NCBI GenBank assembly: GCA_003023725.1
Contig: PXYT01000028.1
Coordinates: forward strand, 1 to 43,919
Direction of reading: 5' to 3'
From: Sulfobacillus benefaciens
Lineage (GTDB): Bacteria > Bacillota > Sulfobacillia > Sulfobacillales > Sulfobacillaceae
Length of the DNA: 43,919 nucleotides
The notes under the pieces were generated by a model, which worked only from the letters and a program-made list of their open reading frames with translations, ran no database searches and was not told the DNA's origin. Shown in pieces: positions 25,468 through 34,222 of this stretch. Position 1 is the first letter of the stretch, and every line of letters starts with the position of its first letter. The translations under genes were made by a program, and so were the position numbers.

Positions 25468-25629
25468 TCAAAACGCCCCGGTTCCCAAGATAGGTTGGTC
25501 ACAAGAATCCAGCGTATCATGCGCTGCAGTCAAGTCCTGGTCGTATCCACCGATCTTGTAACGATCTTTGGCAAACGGACCGGGTTGGTTACCGCTGTCT
25601 CTAGCCAATCCATCATGAAAAGTCTTCAC
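25468..25629 (-). CDS. Small ORF, 53 residues, unknown
   Basis: The frame starts with GTG at 25629 and encodes a glycine- and aspartate-rich peptide with FAKDRYKIGGYDQDLTAAHD. It has protein-like composition but no clear ribosome site. It ends in a stop shortly before the next protein-like frames begin, so it may be the front half of a broken gene. It lies about 90 bases after the VirB6-like gene on the same strand. Confidence 0.3.
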   Translation of the reverse strand: MKTFHDGLARDSGNQPGPFAKDRYKIGGYDQDLTAAHDTLDSCDQPILGTGAF

Positions 25630-25718
25630 ATTATGTTGAGTGGATGACCCAAACTCCGCTCTTTAGGGCGAGGTGGTTGACGATTACTCGCGTCTTATCC
25701 TGGATTGACCAGTCTATT

Positions 25719-26522
25719 CTAAGGGCCGACGGTGCCGACAATGCGGCGCATCTGTCCTGGCAACTTAACCACATAATAAAGCAGCCCAATTTCCTCGAGT
25801 TGACCCATGACATTGCCAGAAGACTGGTCTCCAAGCATATGGATAAAAAGGTAAAACACCATAGCCTGAATGCTTTGAATGAATATGGCAACTAAAAGCT
25901 CCTTGAGAAGACGCAACAAGGAGGGCGATCTCTGACCTTGGGCCATCCAAAATAGCGCGAACCAGGGAATCAGCGCTAAAAGAACGACAATTTCGACATC
26001 TCGCACCACATAATACACACCGAGAATTGCAACCAATACCACGACAGCCACAGTGAGAACAATGGCCGTGATTGGATCCGTCAATAGAGCCATGTGCGAT
26101 GCAAAGTGAAAGGTAATCGCCGAACGAGCTAGCAAAGCAGCAACAACCTCGTTGTTGAAGAGCAGTAACCCATTGACCAGCGGCAAAGAAAATAACGCCC
26201 AAATAACCTGGGTTAGAGTGCGATGCAGCACGTGCACCGGCGAGAATCCCCACCCCTGTCCCCCGTTCAGTTCCGGCCACTGGGCCTGAATTACAGCGAT
26301 GACAAAAAATACCGTCGTCGTGGCGATAGCCAAATTCCGGCTGAAATCAAAGAGCGGATAAACTACGGCCGGGAGTTTAAAAGGATAAAAGACCGTATGC
26401 CTTAACACCTCTCGACTAAAGCCAATCAGTGCTTGATTCAGCCCTTTGCTCAACCATGACAGCACACTGTGCAACGGATTCAATCCAGGAGTTTTGAGAT
26501 GCAAAGCGCTAGCTCGCAGCAT
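25719..26522 (-). CDS. VirB6/TrbL-like polytopic membrane protein
   Basis: 267 residues with about six to seven hydrophobic helices, for example FSRNLAIATTTVFFVIAVIQ, VIWALFSLPLVNGLLLF, AIVLTVAVVVLVAILGVYYV and VVLLALIPWFALFWMAQ. The order - a basic N-terminus, central paired helices, a charged loop after the fourth or fifth helix and a late YLFIHMLG helix - is that of TrbL/VirB6-type channel proteins of type IV secretion systems. Sequence conservation in this family is low, so the call rests on topology and on its place between the VirB2-like and PrgI/VirB4 genes. It overlaps the end of the VirB2-like gene by 14 bases. Confidence 0.65.
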   Translation of the reverse strand: MLRASALHLKTPGLNPLHSVLSWLSKGLNQALIGFSREVLRHTVFYPFKLPAVVYPLFDFSRNLAIATTTVFFVIAVIQAQWPELNGGQGWGFSPVHVLHRTLTQVIWALFSLPLVNGLLLFNNEVVAALLARSAITFHFASHMALLTDPITAIVLTVAVVVLVAILGVYYVVRDVEIVVLLALIPWFALFWMAQGQRSPSLLRLLKELLVAIFIQSIQAMVFYLFIHMLGDQSSGNVMGQLEEIGLLYYVVKLPGQMRRIVGTVGP

Positions 26523-26742
26523 ACTGAAGAACCTGACGAATCACATCAACCAACAAGATCAAAACCAACCCGGTCGCTGCGCGGATCATAAGTTCCTTCG
26601 CCGCCTGAACACTACGGGGACTTTGTGCAATCATAAACCGAATCCCCCCGTAAACCATGATCAGCGAAAATAATCCTCCGGCAATGTCAACGAGCAGTGC
26701 TGTCAGTTTGGTTATTAAAGATAAGACATGCGCTGTGGGCAT
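26509..26742 (-). CDS. VirB2/TrbC-like small membrane subunit
   Basis: 77 residues with two hydrophobic stretches (VLSLITKLTALLVDIAGGLF, and GLVLILLVDVIRQVLQY). Between them is YGGIRFMIAQSPRSVQAAKE, a short polar loop as in VirB2/TrbC pilins and their Gram-positive two-helix relatives. No signal-peptide cleavage is obvious. The ATG follows GGAGG at a spacing of about 12. It is the first gene of the minus-strand secretion-like cluster. Confidence 0.6.
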   Translation of the reverse strand: MPTAHVLSLITKLTALLVDIAGGLFSLIMVYGGIRFMIAQSPRSVQAAKELMIRAATGLVLILLVDVIRQVLQYAAS

Positions 26743-26992
26743 CTAGAATATTGGCCTCCTTCTCCTTCAATGTACTCAGACACGAGTATCATGAGTTGCT
26801 GATTCGCCCCTGGGCCTCTTGCTTCAGGCTGGATCCTGGGATCCTCTTTTGCGGGGAGGACACCCGATGGCCTTGCCATGACCTGTCGCCTCATTGAAAT
26901 CGTGATTGCCATATTTCAATTTCAGTCCTGGACCCGGGACTATCATATCGGAGAAGGTTGCCAGTTTTCCTGTCGAAATTATTAGGGCACTA
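26743..26992. other. Upstream region of the secretion-like operon
   Basis: About 250 bases between the VirB2-like start and the thioesterase terminator. A 65-codon minus ORF (26715-26912) overlaps the VirB2-like start but lacks a good ribosome site. No promoter of good consensus was recognised on the minus strand. Confidence 0.4.
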
Positions 26993-27032
26993 GGGGAAAG
27001 GGACCGTGCTCAATGCAACGGTCCCTTTCCCC
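26993..27032. terminator. 15-bp hairpin at the end of the thioesterase gene
   Basis: The arms 26993-27007 (GGGGAAAGGGACCGT) and 27018-27032 (its exact complement) form a perfect 15-bp stem with a ten-base loop, 18 bases past the thioesterase stop. There is no T-run on either side, so it may act as a terminator with help or as an RNA 3'-end stabiliser, and it may separate the thioesterase from the secretion cluster. Confidence 0.65.
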
Positions 27033-27049
27033 ATGCGAATTATCTTGTG

Positions 27050-27523
27050 CTATATCCGCTGACGGTGCTCCAACCTTATTTTGCGGCGCTGTTCCGCCTG
27101 ATGAAATCGTTCAATTTCTTCTTCGGTTTCTAAAATCAGACGAGGAACCTCAATGGGTTTGCCATTGTCGTTCAACGCCACAAAGGTGAGGTACGCCGTA
27201 CTGGTTTTTTTCACGTCTGGATCGCGTAAATCCTCGCGGTAGACGTCCACGCCGATTTCCATCGACGTACGTCCTACCCAATTGACTTGGGCAATCAATT
27301 TCACGACCTGCCCGACCCTAACCGGATGCAAAAATTCCAACGAGTCCATTGATGCCGTCACGGCAACATGTCCGGCATGCCGGGCGGCCGTTATTGCTGC
27401 AGCCAGATCGATCCAATGCATGAGGCGCCCGCCCAAAATATTGCCCAGCTGGTTCGAATCGCCAGGAACCACCAGTTCAGTCATTTCTGTTCGAGAAAAT
27501 GCCGGCGTGCGTCCATTCTCCAC
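27050..27523 (-). CDS. Acyl-CoA thioesterase, hotdog fold
   Basis: About 157 residues of the YciA/BFIT-type acyl-CoA thioesterase family: TELVVPGDSNQLGNILGG, then MHWIDLAAAITAARHAGHV (hotdog helix with the conserved aspartate), VTASMDSLEFLHPVRVGQVV and GRTSMEIGVDVYRED. It hydrolyses acyl-CoA, usually to recover CoA or adjust pools; the substrate is not visible. The GTG at 27523 is preferred because AAGGGAAGAG lies just upstream; the longer ORF would begin inside the upstream region. It is divergent from the permease gene, with about 95 bases between starts. Confidence 0.85.
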   Translation of the reverse strand: MENGRTPAFSRTEMTELVVPGDSNQLGNILGGRLMHWIDLAAAITAARHAGHVAVTASMDSLEFLHPVRVGQVVKLIAQVNWVGRTSMEIGVDVYREDLRDPDVKKTSTAYLTFVALNDNGKPIEVPRLILETEEEIERFHQAEQRRKIRLEHRQRI

Positions 27524-27617
27524 GTTGTTCTCTTCCCTTTCCACGTGATTTTTCGTGGGTATAAGTGTGTCCCCAATCCAACATCCTAACATTAACGCCA
27601 TCCGGGAGGGAAATTAT

Positions 27618-29045
27618 GTGAGTATTAAGTCCAGTTGGTCTCGTGTTCATCGCTCATCCGCAACACATCACGGATTTCAAAAAGATCTGGGGACCTTCAG
27701 CCTGACCCTCTTAACCCTAGGAGGAATTATGGGGTCGGGGTTGTTTATGGCCAGTGGCCTCGTCATAAAACGTGCTGGTCCCAGTGCTCTGATTTTGTAC
27801 GCCATCGGCGCATGCGCTATGTACCTGGAAATCTCTGCGCTGGGAGAAATGTCTATCGCGTCTCCGACGCCCGGCTCCTTCCTCAATTACACCCGTATGG
27901 TTTTGGGCCCGGGGTGGACTTTTGTAGCCGGATGGATTTTTTGGTTCTCCAGTGTGCTAACGATGTCGAGCGAGGTGACAGCAGCCAGTCTTTTTTCCGG
28001 GCTGTGGTTTCCGGAAATACCTCTGTGGATTTGGTCACTGGCTTATTCTCTTTTTATTATTTCCGTCAATTTCGTCAGTGTACGCGGGTTTGGCACTGTG
28101 GAAGACATCATGGCTGGCGTTAAAACCATTGCTGTGCTGCTATTTCTCGTCTTGGGAACCTTAGCTGTTACCCACGCCCTGCCCATGACTCCGCCCTCAG
28201 TCGCTTCATTAGGATTCCGTACATTTTTGACTCATGGGGGATGGCTTCCTCAGGGTTGGCTTGGTACCTTGCCTGCTTTCCTACTAGTCTTATTTGCTTA
28301 TGCCGGGACGGGTGTCATTGGGCTGGCCGCAGCGGAAACCAAAAATCCCAAGAAAACCATTGCTCCCAGCATCCGGTGGACCACGGGGCTGATTAGCGTG
28401 ATGTACATTGGATCCATAATTCTGATTTTGAATTTGGTCCCGTGGAACCACATGTCCTCGTCCGTCTCTCCGTTCGTTCTGGCCGTTAGGGCGAGTGTCT
28501 TGCCATATGGTGCCTCGATTATGAACTTAGTCTTGCTCTTTGCCGTGCTGTCGACAATGAATGCTGCCTTGTATTCCAACGTTCGGGTTCTCTATGGATT
28601 AGCCCGGGCAAACCAAGCTCCCAGGGCCCTCGGGAAACTCAACGCTAAGGGAATCCCCGGCAACGCCATATGGATGAGCGCCGGATTGCTGGCATTAACC
28701 ATCATTCTCGCCTTCGTCCTGCCTCACAAGGCCTATGGGTATTTAGTGACAGCCACCGGTTTTCAAGCGATGTTTATTTGGCTGATGGTCCTCTTGACTC
28801 AAATCTATTACCGCCCGTACCTCGAGCACTATCACCCCGACCGCTTAACCTACCGATTGTGGGGATTCCCTTTTACAAGCTATCTGGTCATGGCCATCGT
28901 CATCATGGGACTCTTAGCATCTCCCTTGACCCAATCCGAATTTGTAGGAGCTATCGTCGGCTTTGCCGGGATTGTCTTCGCGTGGCTGGCATGGCTATTC
29001 GTGCGTCGTCGTCCGGCAAGTGCCACGCCCCCTGGGTCGGGCTAA
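27618..29045 (+). CDS. APC-family amino-acid permease
   Basis: About 475 residues with roughly twelve hydrophobic segments. The family signature appears near the N-terminus as LTLGGIMGSGLFMASGLVI, followed by GACAMYLEISALGEMSIASP, the family's helix 3 region GPGWTFVAGWIFWFSSVL, and later FAYAGTGVIGLAAAETKNPK. These place it in the amino acid/polyamine/organocation superfamily, close to GABA/aromatic amino-acid permeases by general look. The start is GTG at 27618 with GGGAGGG upstream. It has a normal length and no neighbours that reveal the substrate. Confidence 0.88.
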   Translation: MSIKSSWSRVHRSSATHHGFQKDLGTFSLTLLTLGGIMGSGLFMASGLVIKRAGPSALILYAIGACAMYLEISALGEMSIASPTPGSFLNYTRMVLGPGWTFVAGWIFWFSSVLTMSSEVTAASLFSGLWFPEIPLWIWSLAYSLFIISVNFVSVRGFGTVEDIMAGVKTIAVLLFLVLGTLAVTHALPMTPPSVASLGFRTFLTHGGWLPQGWLGTLPAFLLVLFAYAGTGVIGLAAAETKNPKKTIAPSIRWTTGLISVMYIGSIILILNLVPWNHMSSSVSPFVLAVRASVLPYGASIMNLVLLFAVLSTMNAALYSNVRVLYGLARANQAPRALGKLNAKGIPGNAIWMSAGLLALTIILAFVLPHKAYGYLVTATGFQAMFIWLMVLLTQIYYRPYLEHYHPDRLTYRLWGFPFTSYLVMAIVIMGLLASPLTQSEFVGAIVGFAGIVFAWLAWLFVRRRPASATPPGSG

Positions 29046-29443
29046 TAATCTTCTCGGGATACATGTCCATCTCGTTAAAAGTCATACAATTGTCGTAAAG
29101 TGCCAGGGACAAGGCTAGCTGTGTTTCGGACTGTTCTCGTGCCCGGACGGTTAAGAAATGCCAGAATCGGCCTTATAGCGTGTCAACTTAGTTTGGCCTG
29201 TTTGTTGCGGAATACTAAAGCTCGATCTTCTTTCCGCCCATTGTTGATTCCTCCGTTCTCAAATGCAGTGCGAACAATCATAACTTGAGTTTCGCACCCC
29301 AACTGTGTATTTCGGGTTTTTTGGCCAGTGCCGCGAATGCTTGCTAGTCCGCATAAAGAAGAAACAGTGTCATCACAGCGCTACCTTCTTCTTTTTTGGC
29401 TTATTTCTTCTGGAGCAGACGATTATTTTTTAGCAGTCGTTTG
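29046..29443. other. Intergenic stretch, about 400 bases
   Basis: This lies between the permease stop and the end of the convergent rRNA methyltransferase. A 62-codon plus ORF (29100-29288) has no ribosome site and is not believed. A weak hairpin is formed by GTGCGAA (near 29268) and TTTCGCAC (near 29290), followed by a T-run after GTATTTCGGG. It might serve as the permease terminator, but the pairing is imperfect. Otherwise nothing is seen. Confidence 0.4.
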
Positions 29444-30802
29444 TTACGGAGCTACATCTTTTCGAACGAACAACGAAACAGATTCCACGTGATCCGTTCG
29501 CGGAAACATGTCAATTGGAGTTATGCTTTTTACATCATATTCAGCATGGAGAATTTCGGCATCTCGGGCAAGCGTATCCGGATTGCAACTAACATAAATA
29601 ATTCGATGAGGTGCCCATTGCATAAGAGTATTCAACACGCCGGTATCCACGCCTTTGCGAGGAGGGTCCATCACAACAACCTGGGGTCGGGGCAATAGGC
29701 CCTGGGTCACAGCGTCTTCCACGGTCGCGGAGATAATATGCGTATTCGTAATACGGTTAAGCGCCAGGTTTTGCGTGGCATCCCTCGTCGCTTGGCGATT
29801 GGCCTCAATAGCATAAACCGAATCTGCGAAGGGACTGATTAAGGACGCCAGCGTTCCAACGCCGGCATAAAGATCCCAAACACTATGGGCATGTTCCGGC
29901 AAATACCCTAAGGCTGTCCGGTACAGGGTTCCGACTTGTTCCGGATTAACCTGAAAGAATGATTCGAAAGACACATGGAACGACATGCCCAAGATCCTGT
30001 CAGTAATAATGGGAGATCCTGCCAGCAATTCCGTCTTGTCTCCAAGTATCCGGTTAGTCCTGGACGTATTCACATTGACTCCCACCCCCCGAATCTTGGG
30101 ATGGTGCTGTAAGAGATCCTGAGCCGCTTGGGTCAATCGTGGGTCTTTTGACGTCACCACGAACAGAACCAACATATCTGAAGACCACTTGGAGGTACGA
30201 AACAGCGTGTGGCGTAAAGTCCCTTGTCCGGTTCCTTCATCGTAAACGGACAGACCATAATGTTTCACCAGCTCGGGCAAATCCTGTAGCATTTGACTAA
30301 TCGAGGGATCCTGGATGAGACACCCTGTAAGTTCCACGAGTTGATGGCTGCGAGATTGATATAAACCCAAAATCGGCCGATTACGTTGATGACCCCACGG
30401 AAACTGCCCTTTGTTTCGATAATGAGACATGGATGGCGCCCCAATAATTGAATGCACAGGTGCATTAGTGAATTTGCCAATGCGCCTAAGGGACTCTCTC
30501 ACTCGATTTTCTTTATACCGCAGTTCAGCCTCGTAGTCCCAGTGCTGAAAGGCACACCCGCCACACTGTTCAAAGTCGGGACAAGCAGAGTCAATCCGTT
30601 CCGGGCTTGGCACTATCACCTTTTCAAGCGTCCCTCGCGCATACCGGGATTTAACTTCATCGATGCGAGCCTGAACCGTTTCACCTGGCAAAGTCTTGTC
30701 GACAAAAAATATTCGACCATCCGGTAAATAAGCTACGCCTTGGCCATTTTGCCCCATCCGCTCGATTTTTACCTCGATTGCAAGGGCGTCCCTTTGATTC
30801 AT
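29444..30802 (-). CDS. rlmD: 23S rRNA (uracil-5-)-methyltransferase, TrmA/RlmD family
   Basis: About 452 residues. An N-terminal TRAM domain (IERMGQNGQGVAYLPDGRIFF) is followed by the iron-sulfur cysteines CPDFEQCGGCAFQHWDY. The SAM loop is YAGVGTLASLI, and the catalytic part has MDPPRKGVDTG and the nucleophile cysteine in YVSCNPDTLARDA. These make it a 5-methyluridine methyltransferase of 23S rRNA (RlmD/RlmCD type); the exact uridine cannot be told. The ATG at 30802 overlaps the stop of the small upstream ORF (TGATG), so they are coupled. Confidence 0.9.
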   Translation of the reverse strand: MNQRDALAIEVKIERMGQNGQGVAYLPDGRIFFVDKTLPGETVQARIDEVKSRYARGTLEKVIVPSPERIDSACPDFEQCGGCAFQHWDYEAELRYKENRVRESLRRIGKFTNAPVHSIIGAPSMSHYRNKGQFPWGHQRNRPILGLYQSRSHQLVELTGCLIQDPSISQMLQDLPELVKHYGLSVYDEGTGQGTLRHTLFRTSKWSSDMLVLFVVTSKDPRLTQAAQDLLQHHPKIRGVGVNVNTSRTNRILGDKTELLAGSPIITDRILGMSFHVSFESFFQVNPEQVGTLYRTALGYLPEHAHSVWDLYAGVGTLASLISPFADSVYAIEANRQATRDATQNLALNRITNTHIISATVEDAVTQGLLPRPQVVVMDPPRKGVDTGVLNTLMQWAPHRIIYVSCNPDTLARDAEILHAEYDVKSITPIDMFPRTDHVESVSLFVRKDVAP

Positions 30803-31113
30803 CAATTTCGCGGCGCAGGGACTCCGTCCTTCAGGGTCAAAAGGAGCGCCGCTTTCCCCCCTTCACTCACACACCCTTTTGTCACTTGCCAGCCGTCCCC
30901 TCTTTGTCTAACACCTGCCAACATAATTGTTTGCCTGTCAGCCCATCTGTCCTCACCGTATAGCGTACCCCCATTGGGAAGTCGCCAAAAAAATACTGCC
31001 CTGGTCATAAATTCTTCAGGATCGTGCCGAGCAATCGGGTATAGACCGATTAAAAATCCATTCCGGCCAAAAAACCTGGGCCATGTTTCACAAGGCTTCC
31101 TTGTGAAACACAA
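30802..31113 (-). CDS. Small protein or remnant coupled to the rRNA methyltransferase gene
   Basis: Up to 103 residues, not recognised. Its body reads like protein: NGFLIGLYPIARHDPEEF, MTRAVFFWRLPNGGTLYGED and QTIMLAGVRQRGDGWQV. The start is unclear. The frame can begin with TTG at 31113, inside a perfect palindrome, or with an internal ATG at about 31008. In the same frame upstream a GTG with a good AAAGGAG site begins a nine-codon stretch that ends in TAG before this ORF, so a longer gene may have been broken. Its stop overlaps the methyltransferase start, which argues for real translation. Confidence 0.45.
   Translation of the reverse strand: MCFTRKPCETWPRFFGRNGFLIGLYPIARHDPEEFMTRAVFFWRLPNGGTLYGEDRWADRQTIMLAGVRQRGDGWQVTKGCVSEGGKAALLLTLKDGVPAPRN
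31084..31110. repeat. Perfect 12-bp palindrome with 3-base centre
   Basis: TGTTTCACAAGG, CTT and CCTTGTGAAACA form a perfect inverted repeat. There is no T-run on either side, so it looks more like an operator or a small inserted repeat than a terminator. It lies at the beginning of the 30802-31113 ORF and between gatB and the rRNA methyltransferase gene. Confidence 0.85.
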
Positions 31114-31230
31114 CTAACACAGGCTAGCTCGGTCCCACACTGCACTCTCCTTTTGTTCCTATGGCGAGGGAGGATCCCTCACCAAGATGCAGAGATTTCT
31201 CTAAGCTCTAAACGAGCGAATCAAGGCTTT

Positions 31231-31272
31231 CTCAGCCACCCTTGCTCAGCCACCCTTGCTCAGCCACCATTA
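31231..31272. repeat. Three tandem 14-base repeats downstream of gatB
   Basis: CTCAGCCACCCTTG occurs twice in tandem (31231-31244, 31245-31258), followed by a third copy with changes at the end (CTCAGCCACCATTA, 31259-31272). It lies just after the gatB stop. Likely a slippage product; no function seen. Confidence 0.85.
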
Positions 31273-31295
31273 GTTCGGCTGATTCAGTGCCAGGT

Positions 31296-32765
31296 TTAAG
31301 TTTTTTCACCAACGGCTCGAATAACCTCTTTCAAAGTCGTATTAACCACATCGGGCTTTGCCTGTCCTTTGGTTTTTTTCATAACCTGACCCACAAGAAA
31401 TCCTAAAGCCTTGTCCTTTCCGGAAAGGTAGTCCTCGACGACTGGCATGTGAAGAGCTACAACTTCCTCAACGACTTTTTTGATGGCCTCCCCGTCCGTA
31501 ATCTGGCTCATGCCCAAGTTCTTAACCACGGCCTCCGCAGGTTTTCCGGTTTCATACATCTTATCCACGACTTCTTTGGCCATTCGCCCAGATAAGGTCC
31601 CCCGCTTGATCAGATTCAGTAATTCAACCAGCCCTTCCGGGGAAATCGGAGAGGTGGCAAAGGTGTCGCCATGAGCATTGAGCAGTCGGGACAAATCCGA
31701 CAACATCCAGTTCGTCACCAGTCTTGCGTCGTCAAACAGAGTTGTAGCCTGACGCCAAAACGTTAATGCTCCTTGGTCCGACAAAATCACTTCAATGTCT
31801 TTGGGCTGCACCCCCGCCTCCCGTAATTCTTCACGAAGTGCCATGGTTGAAGGGGGCAGACTGCCAGCCACTTCCTGAACAAACGCGTCTGTGAGGACGA
31901 GCGGAGGCAAATCGGGCTCCGGAAAATAACGGTAATCATTGGCTTCTTCCTTACTCCGCTGCGAATAAGTTCGACCGCTTTGGTCGTCGAAACCCCGCGT
32001 CTCCTTGATGATGCGTTCCCCTGCTTCTAAGAGTTCCGCCTGCCGTGCCACTTCGTACTCGATTCCTCGCTGCACGTTCCGAATCGAATTCACATTCTTG
32101 ATTTCAACACGGGGTAGTTCTTCCAAAGAACCCACATACTCCGCCGGACGCAATGATACGTTGGCATCACAACGCATCGACCCTTCTTCCATTCGAAGAT
32201 CGGAAATGTCCAAATAGCTCAAGATGTTCCGCAACTCCGTTAGGTAGAGCCGGGCCTCATCTGCCGAGCGCATGTCGGGTTCGGAAACAATTTCAATTAA
32301 TGGTACGCCAGCACGATTCAGATCAACCAGTGATCCCTTGGCGTCACCAAGACGCTGCCCCAAATGGTTGAGTTTACCGGCATCTTCTTCCAGATGAATC
32401 CGCCTCACGCCCACGGTTTTCATGACTTCACCACCGTTTACAATAGCCACGTGACCGTACTCGGCTAACGGTTGATCGTACTGCGAAATTTGATAGGCTT
32501 TGGGTAAGTCCGGATAAAAATACTGTTTCCTATCAAATTTCGAATAAGAATGGATGGTGCACTGAAGCGCTAAGGCGGCCTTGGCCGCATACACCACGGC
32601 CTGACGGTTTAAGACCGGCAACACTCCGGGCATTCCCAGACAAACGGGACAGGTATGGGTGTTGGGATCAGCACCAAACTCAGTGGAACAACCACAGAAC
32701 AACTTCGATCGAGTCTTGAGTTCGACGTGAACCTCTAAACCGATAATCACCTCAAAGTGTTTCAT
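31296..32765 (-). CDS. gatB: Aspartyl/glutamyl-tRNA amidotransferase subunit B
   Basis: About 489 residues. GatB holds the kinase/transamidase site that converts Glu-tRNA(Gln) or Asp-tRNA(Asn) to the amide form. The N-terminus is typical (FEVIIGLEVHVELKTRSKLF), with the zinc-binding cysteines in FCGCSTEF and HTCPVCLGMPG. Then follow KFDRKQYFYPDLPKAYQISQ and the ATP-site EDAGKLNH, and the C-terminal helical and tail domains close with VVNTTLKEVI. The ATG at 32765 overlaps the gatA stop (ATGA), so it belongs to the gatCAB operon. Confidence 0.97.
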   Translation of the reverse strand: MKHFEVIIGLEVHVELKTRSKLFCGCSTEFGADPNTHTCPVCLGMPGVLPVLNRQAVVYAAKAALALQCTIHSYSKFDRKQYFYPDLPKAYQISQYDQPLAEYGHVAIVNGGEVMKTVGVRRIHLEEDAGKLNHLGQRLGDAKGSLVDLNRAGVPLIEIVSEPDMRSADEARLYLTELRNILSYLDISDLRMEEGSMRCDANVSLRPAEYVGSLEELPRVEIKNVNSIRNVQRGIEYEVARQAELLEAGERIIKETRGFDDQSGRTYSQRSKEEANDYRYFPEPDLPPLVLTDAFVQEVAGSLPPSTMALREELREAGVQPKDIEVILSDQGALTFWRQATTLFDDARLVTNWMLSDLSRLLNAHGDTFATSPISPEGLVELLNLIKRGTLSGRMAKEVVDKMYETGKPAEAVVKNLGMSQITDGEAIKKVVEEVVALHMPVVEDYLSGKDKALGFLVGQVMKKTKGQAKPDVVNTTLKEVIRAVGEKT

Positions 32766-34222
32766 AAGTCGCCTCCCACAGACGGCCATGGCTGTGCCGG
32801 CCACAAGTGTTCAAAAGCCTGAGCTATCTCCAAAAGCCGTGTTTCTTGCAACGCCGCCCCAAGCCACTGAATACCCACAGGGACGCCGCCAATCAACCCC
32901 GCTGGCGTGGAAATGCCGGGAATTCCCGCTAAATTAGCTGTCACCGTATAGACATCGGACAGATACATCTGCAACGGGTCCTGGCTTTTTTCTCCAAACT
33001 GGAACGCAATATCGGGTGTTGTCGGAGCCAAAATCACATCAACCTGACCGAAAGCCAACTCAAAATCCCGGCGAATAAGGGTCCGCACCTTTTGTGCCTT
33101 CAAGTAATAAGCATCATAATAGCCAGCTGATAAGGCATGGGTTCCCAGCAAAATACGCCGGGTTACTTCAGATCCGAATCCTTCTGCCCGAGTTCTTTCG
33201 TACATTGGTAGCAATTCATTGCTCTCAGCACGAAACCCGTAACGGACTCCATCAAACCGCGACAAGTTACTTGATGCTTCCGCAGGCGCAACGAGGTAGT
33301 ATGTGGCAATCGCGTAACGGGTGTGAGGCAGAGACAACTCGACCAATTGAGCTCCTTGTTCCTGGAGAAGTGCTAGCACCTCGTGATAACGCGCTTGAAC
33401 ACGAGGGGCAATTCCCTCACCGTCATATTCCTTGGGCACACCGATACGTACGTCACGCCAGTCCGGTAAAGACGGTCGACCAGATTCAACGGTTTGCGGG
33501 AGAGACGTCGCATCCAGAGGATCGTGTCCCGCAATCACCTCGTACAACAACCGGGCATCCTCGACATTCCGGGTTAACGGACCAATTTGGTCGAGACTTG
33601 AAGCAAAGGCAATTAATCCGTACCTTGAAACCCGACCATAAGTAGGTTTTAGTCCTGTCACGCCACAATAACTTGCAGGCTGCCGGATCGATCCGCCGGT
33701 ATCAGATCCCAGCGCGGCTGGCACCATTCGTGCAGCCACCGCTGCCGCCGATCCCCCGCTGGAGCCGCCGGGGACACGGTTTGTGTCCCACGGGTTACGA
33801 GTAATGTGATACGCCGAGTGTTCCGTGGATGATCCCATGGCAAACTCATCAAGATTCGTTTTGCCGACGATAATAGCTCCGGCTGCCTCTAAACGGTCGA
33901 CCACTGTAGCATTGTAGGGCGACATGAATCCTTTCAGAATTTTCGACCCTGCTGTGGTGGGCATTGATATGGTCGTCATATTGTCTTTCACCGCAATCGG
34001 AACCCCAGCCAATGGCAAGTGTTGCAATTCTTCCGCCGACAATTGGTCGATAACTTTTGCGCGCCTGCGGGCATACTCGGGATCCAAATGTAAAAACGCC
34101 TGAATAATCGGCTCGGTCTTGTCTATGCGGTCAAAAATCGCAGCAACGGCTTCCCCCGCGGACAATTCTTTGGCCCGGATGCGATCCGCCAGTTCCCTTA
34201 CTCCAAATTCATGAATGGCCAC
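32762..34222 (-). CDS. gatA: Aspartyl/glutamyl-tRNA amidotransferase subunit A
   Basis: 486 residues. GatA is the glutaminase that supplies ammonia to GatB. The Ser-cis-Ser-Lys catalytic set is intact: K79 in [11 protein letters not shown]154 in [10 protein letters not shown] and S178 in [11 protein letters not shown], all at the positions known for the family. The start is GTG at 34222, directly after the gatC stop, with GGAGG about ten bases upstream. The end overlaps gatB. Confidence 0.97.
   Translation of the reverse strand: MAIHEFGVRELADRIRAKELSAGEAVAAIFDRIDKTEPIIQAFLHLDPEYARRRAKVIDQLSAEELQHLPLAGVPIAVKDNMTTISMPTTAGSKILKGFMSPYNATVVDRLEAAGAIIVGKTNLDEFAMGSSTEHSAYHITRNPWDTNRVPGGSSGGSAAAVAARMVPAALGSDTGGSIRQPASYCGVTGLKPTYGRVSRYGLIAFASSLDQIGPLTRNVEDARLLYEVIAGHDPLDATSLPQTVESGRPSLPDWRDVRIGVPKEYDGEGIAPRVQARYHEVLALLQEQGAQLVELSLPHTRYAIATYYLVAPAEASSNLSRFDGVRYGFRAESNELLPMYERTRAEGFGSEVTRRILLGTHALSAGYYDAYYLKAQKVRTLIRRDFELAFGQVDVILAPTTPDIAFQFGEKSQDPLQMYLSDVYTVTANLAGIPGISTPAGLIGGVPVGIQWLGAALQETRLLEIAQAFEHLWPAQPWPSVGGDL

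Larger units (their letters stand above)
24725..25718. other. Gap of about 1 kb in the secretion cluster with several weak ORFs
   Basis: No confident gene lies between the VirB6-like and PrgI genes. Open frames run on both strands. A minus ORF at 24980-25471 overlaps a second minus frame (25068-25385, listed below) and a plus ORF at 24909-25457 of 182 codons. A 25-codon minus ORF starts near 24826 behind a very good GGAGGAG site. None resembles a known family as a whole. The number of protein-like but interrupted frames suggests one or two decayed or frameshifted genes of the same mobile cluster. Confidence 0.5.

Noticed and set aside
26715-26912. Minus ORF of 65 codons upstream of the VirB2-like gene
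   Set aside because: It overlaps the VirB2-like start, has no ribosome site and no hydrophobic or family pattern.
29100-29288. Plus ORF of 62 codons after the permease
   Set aside because: It has no ribosome site, its composition is not protein-like and it has no neighbour support.
31231-31272. CRISPR-like array
   Set aside because: Repeats are adjacent, only 14 bases long and without spacers.
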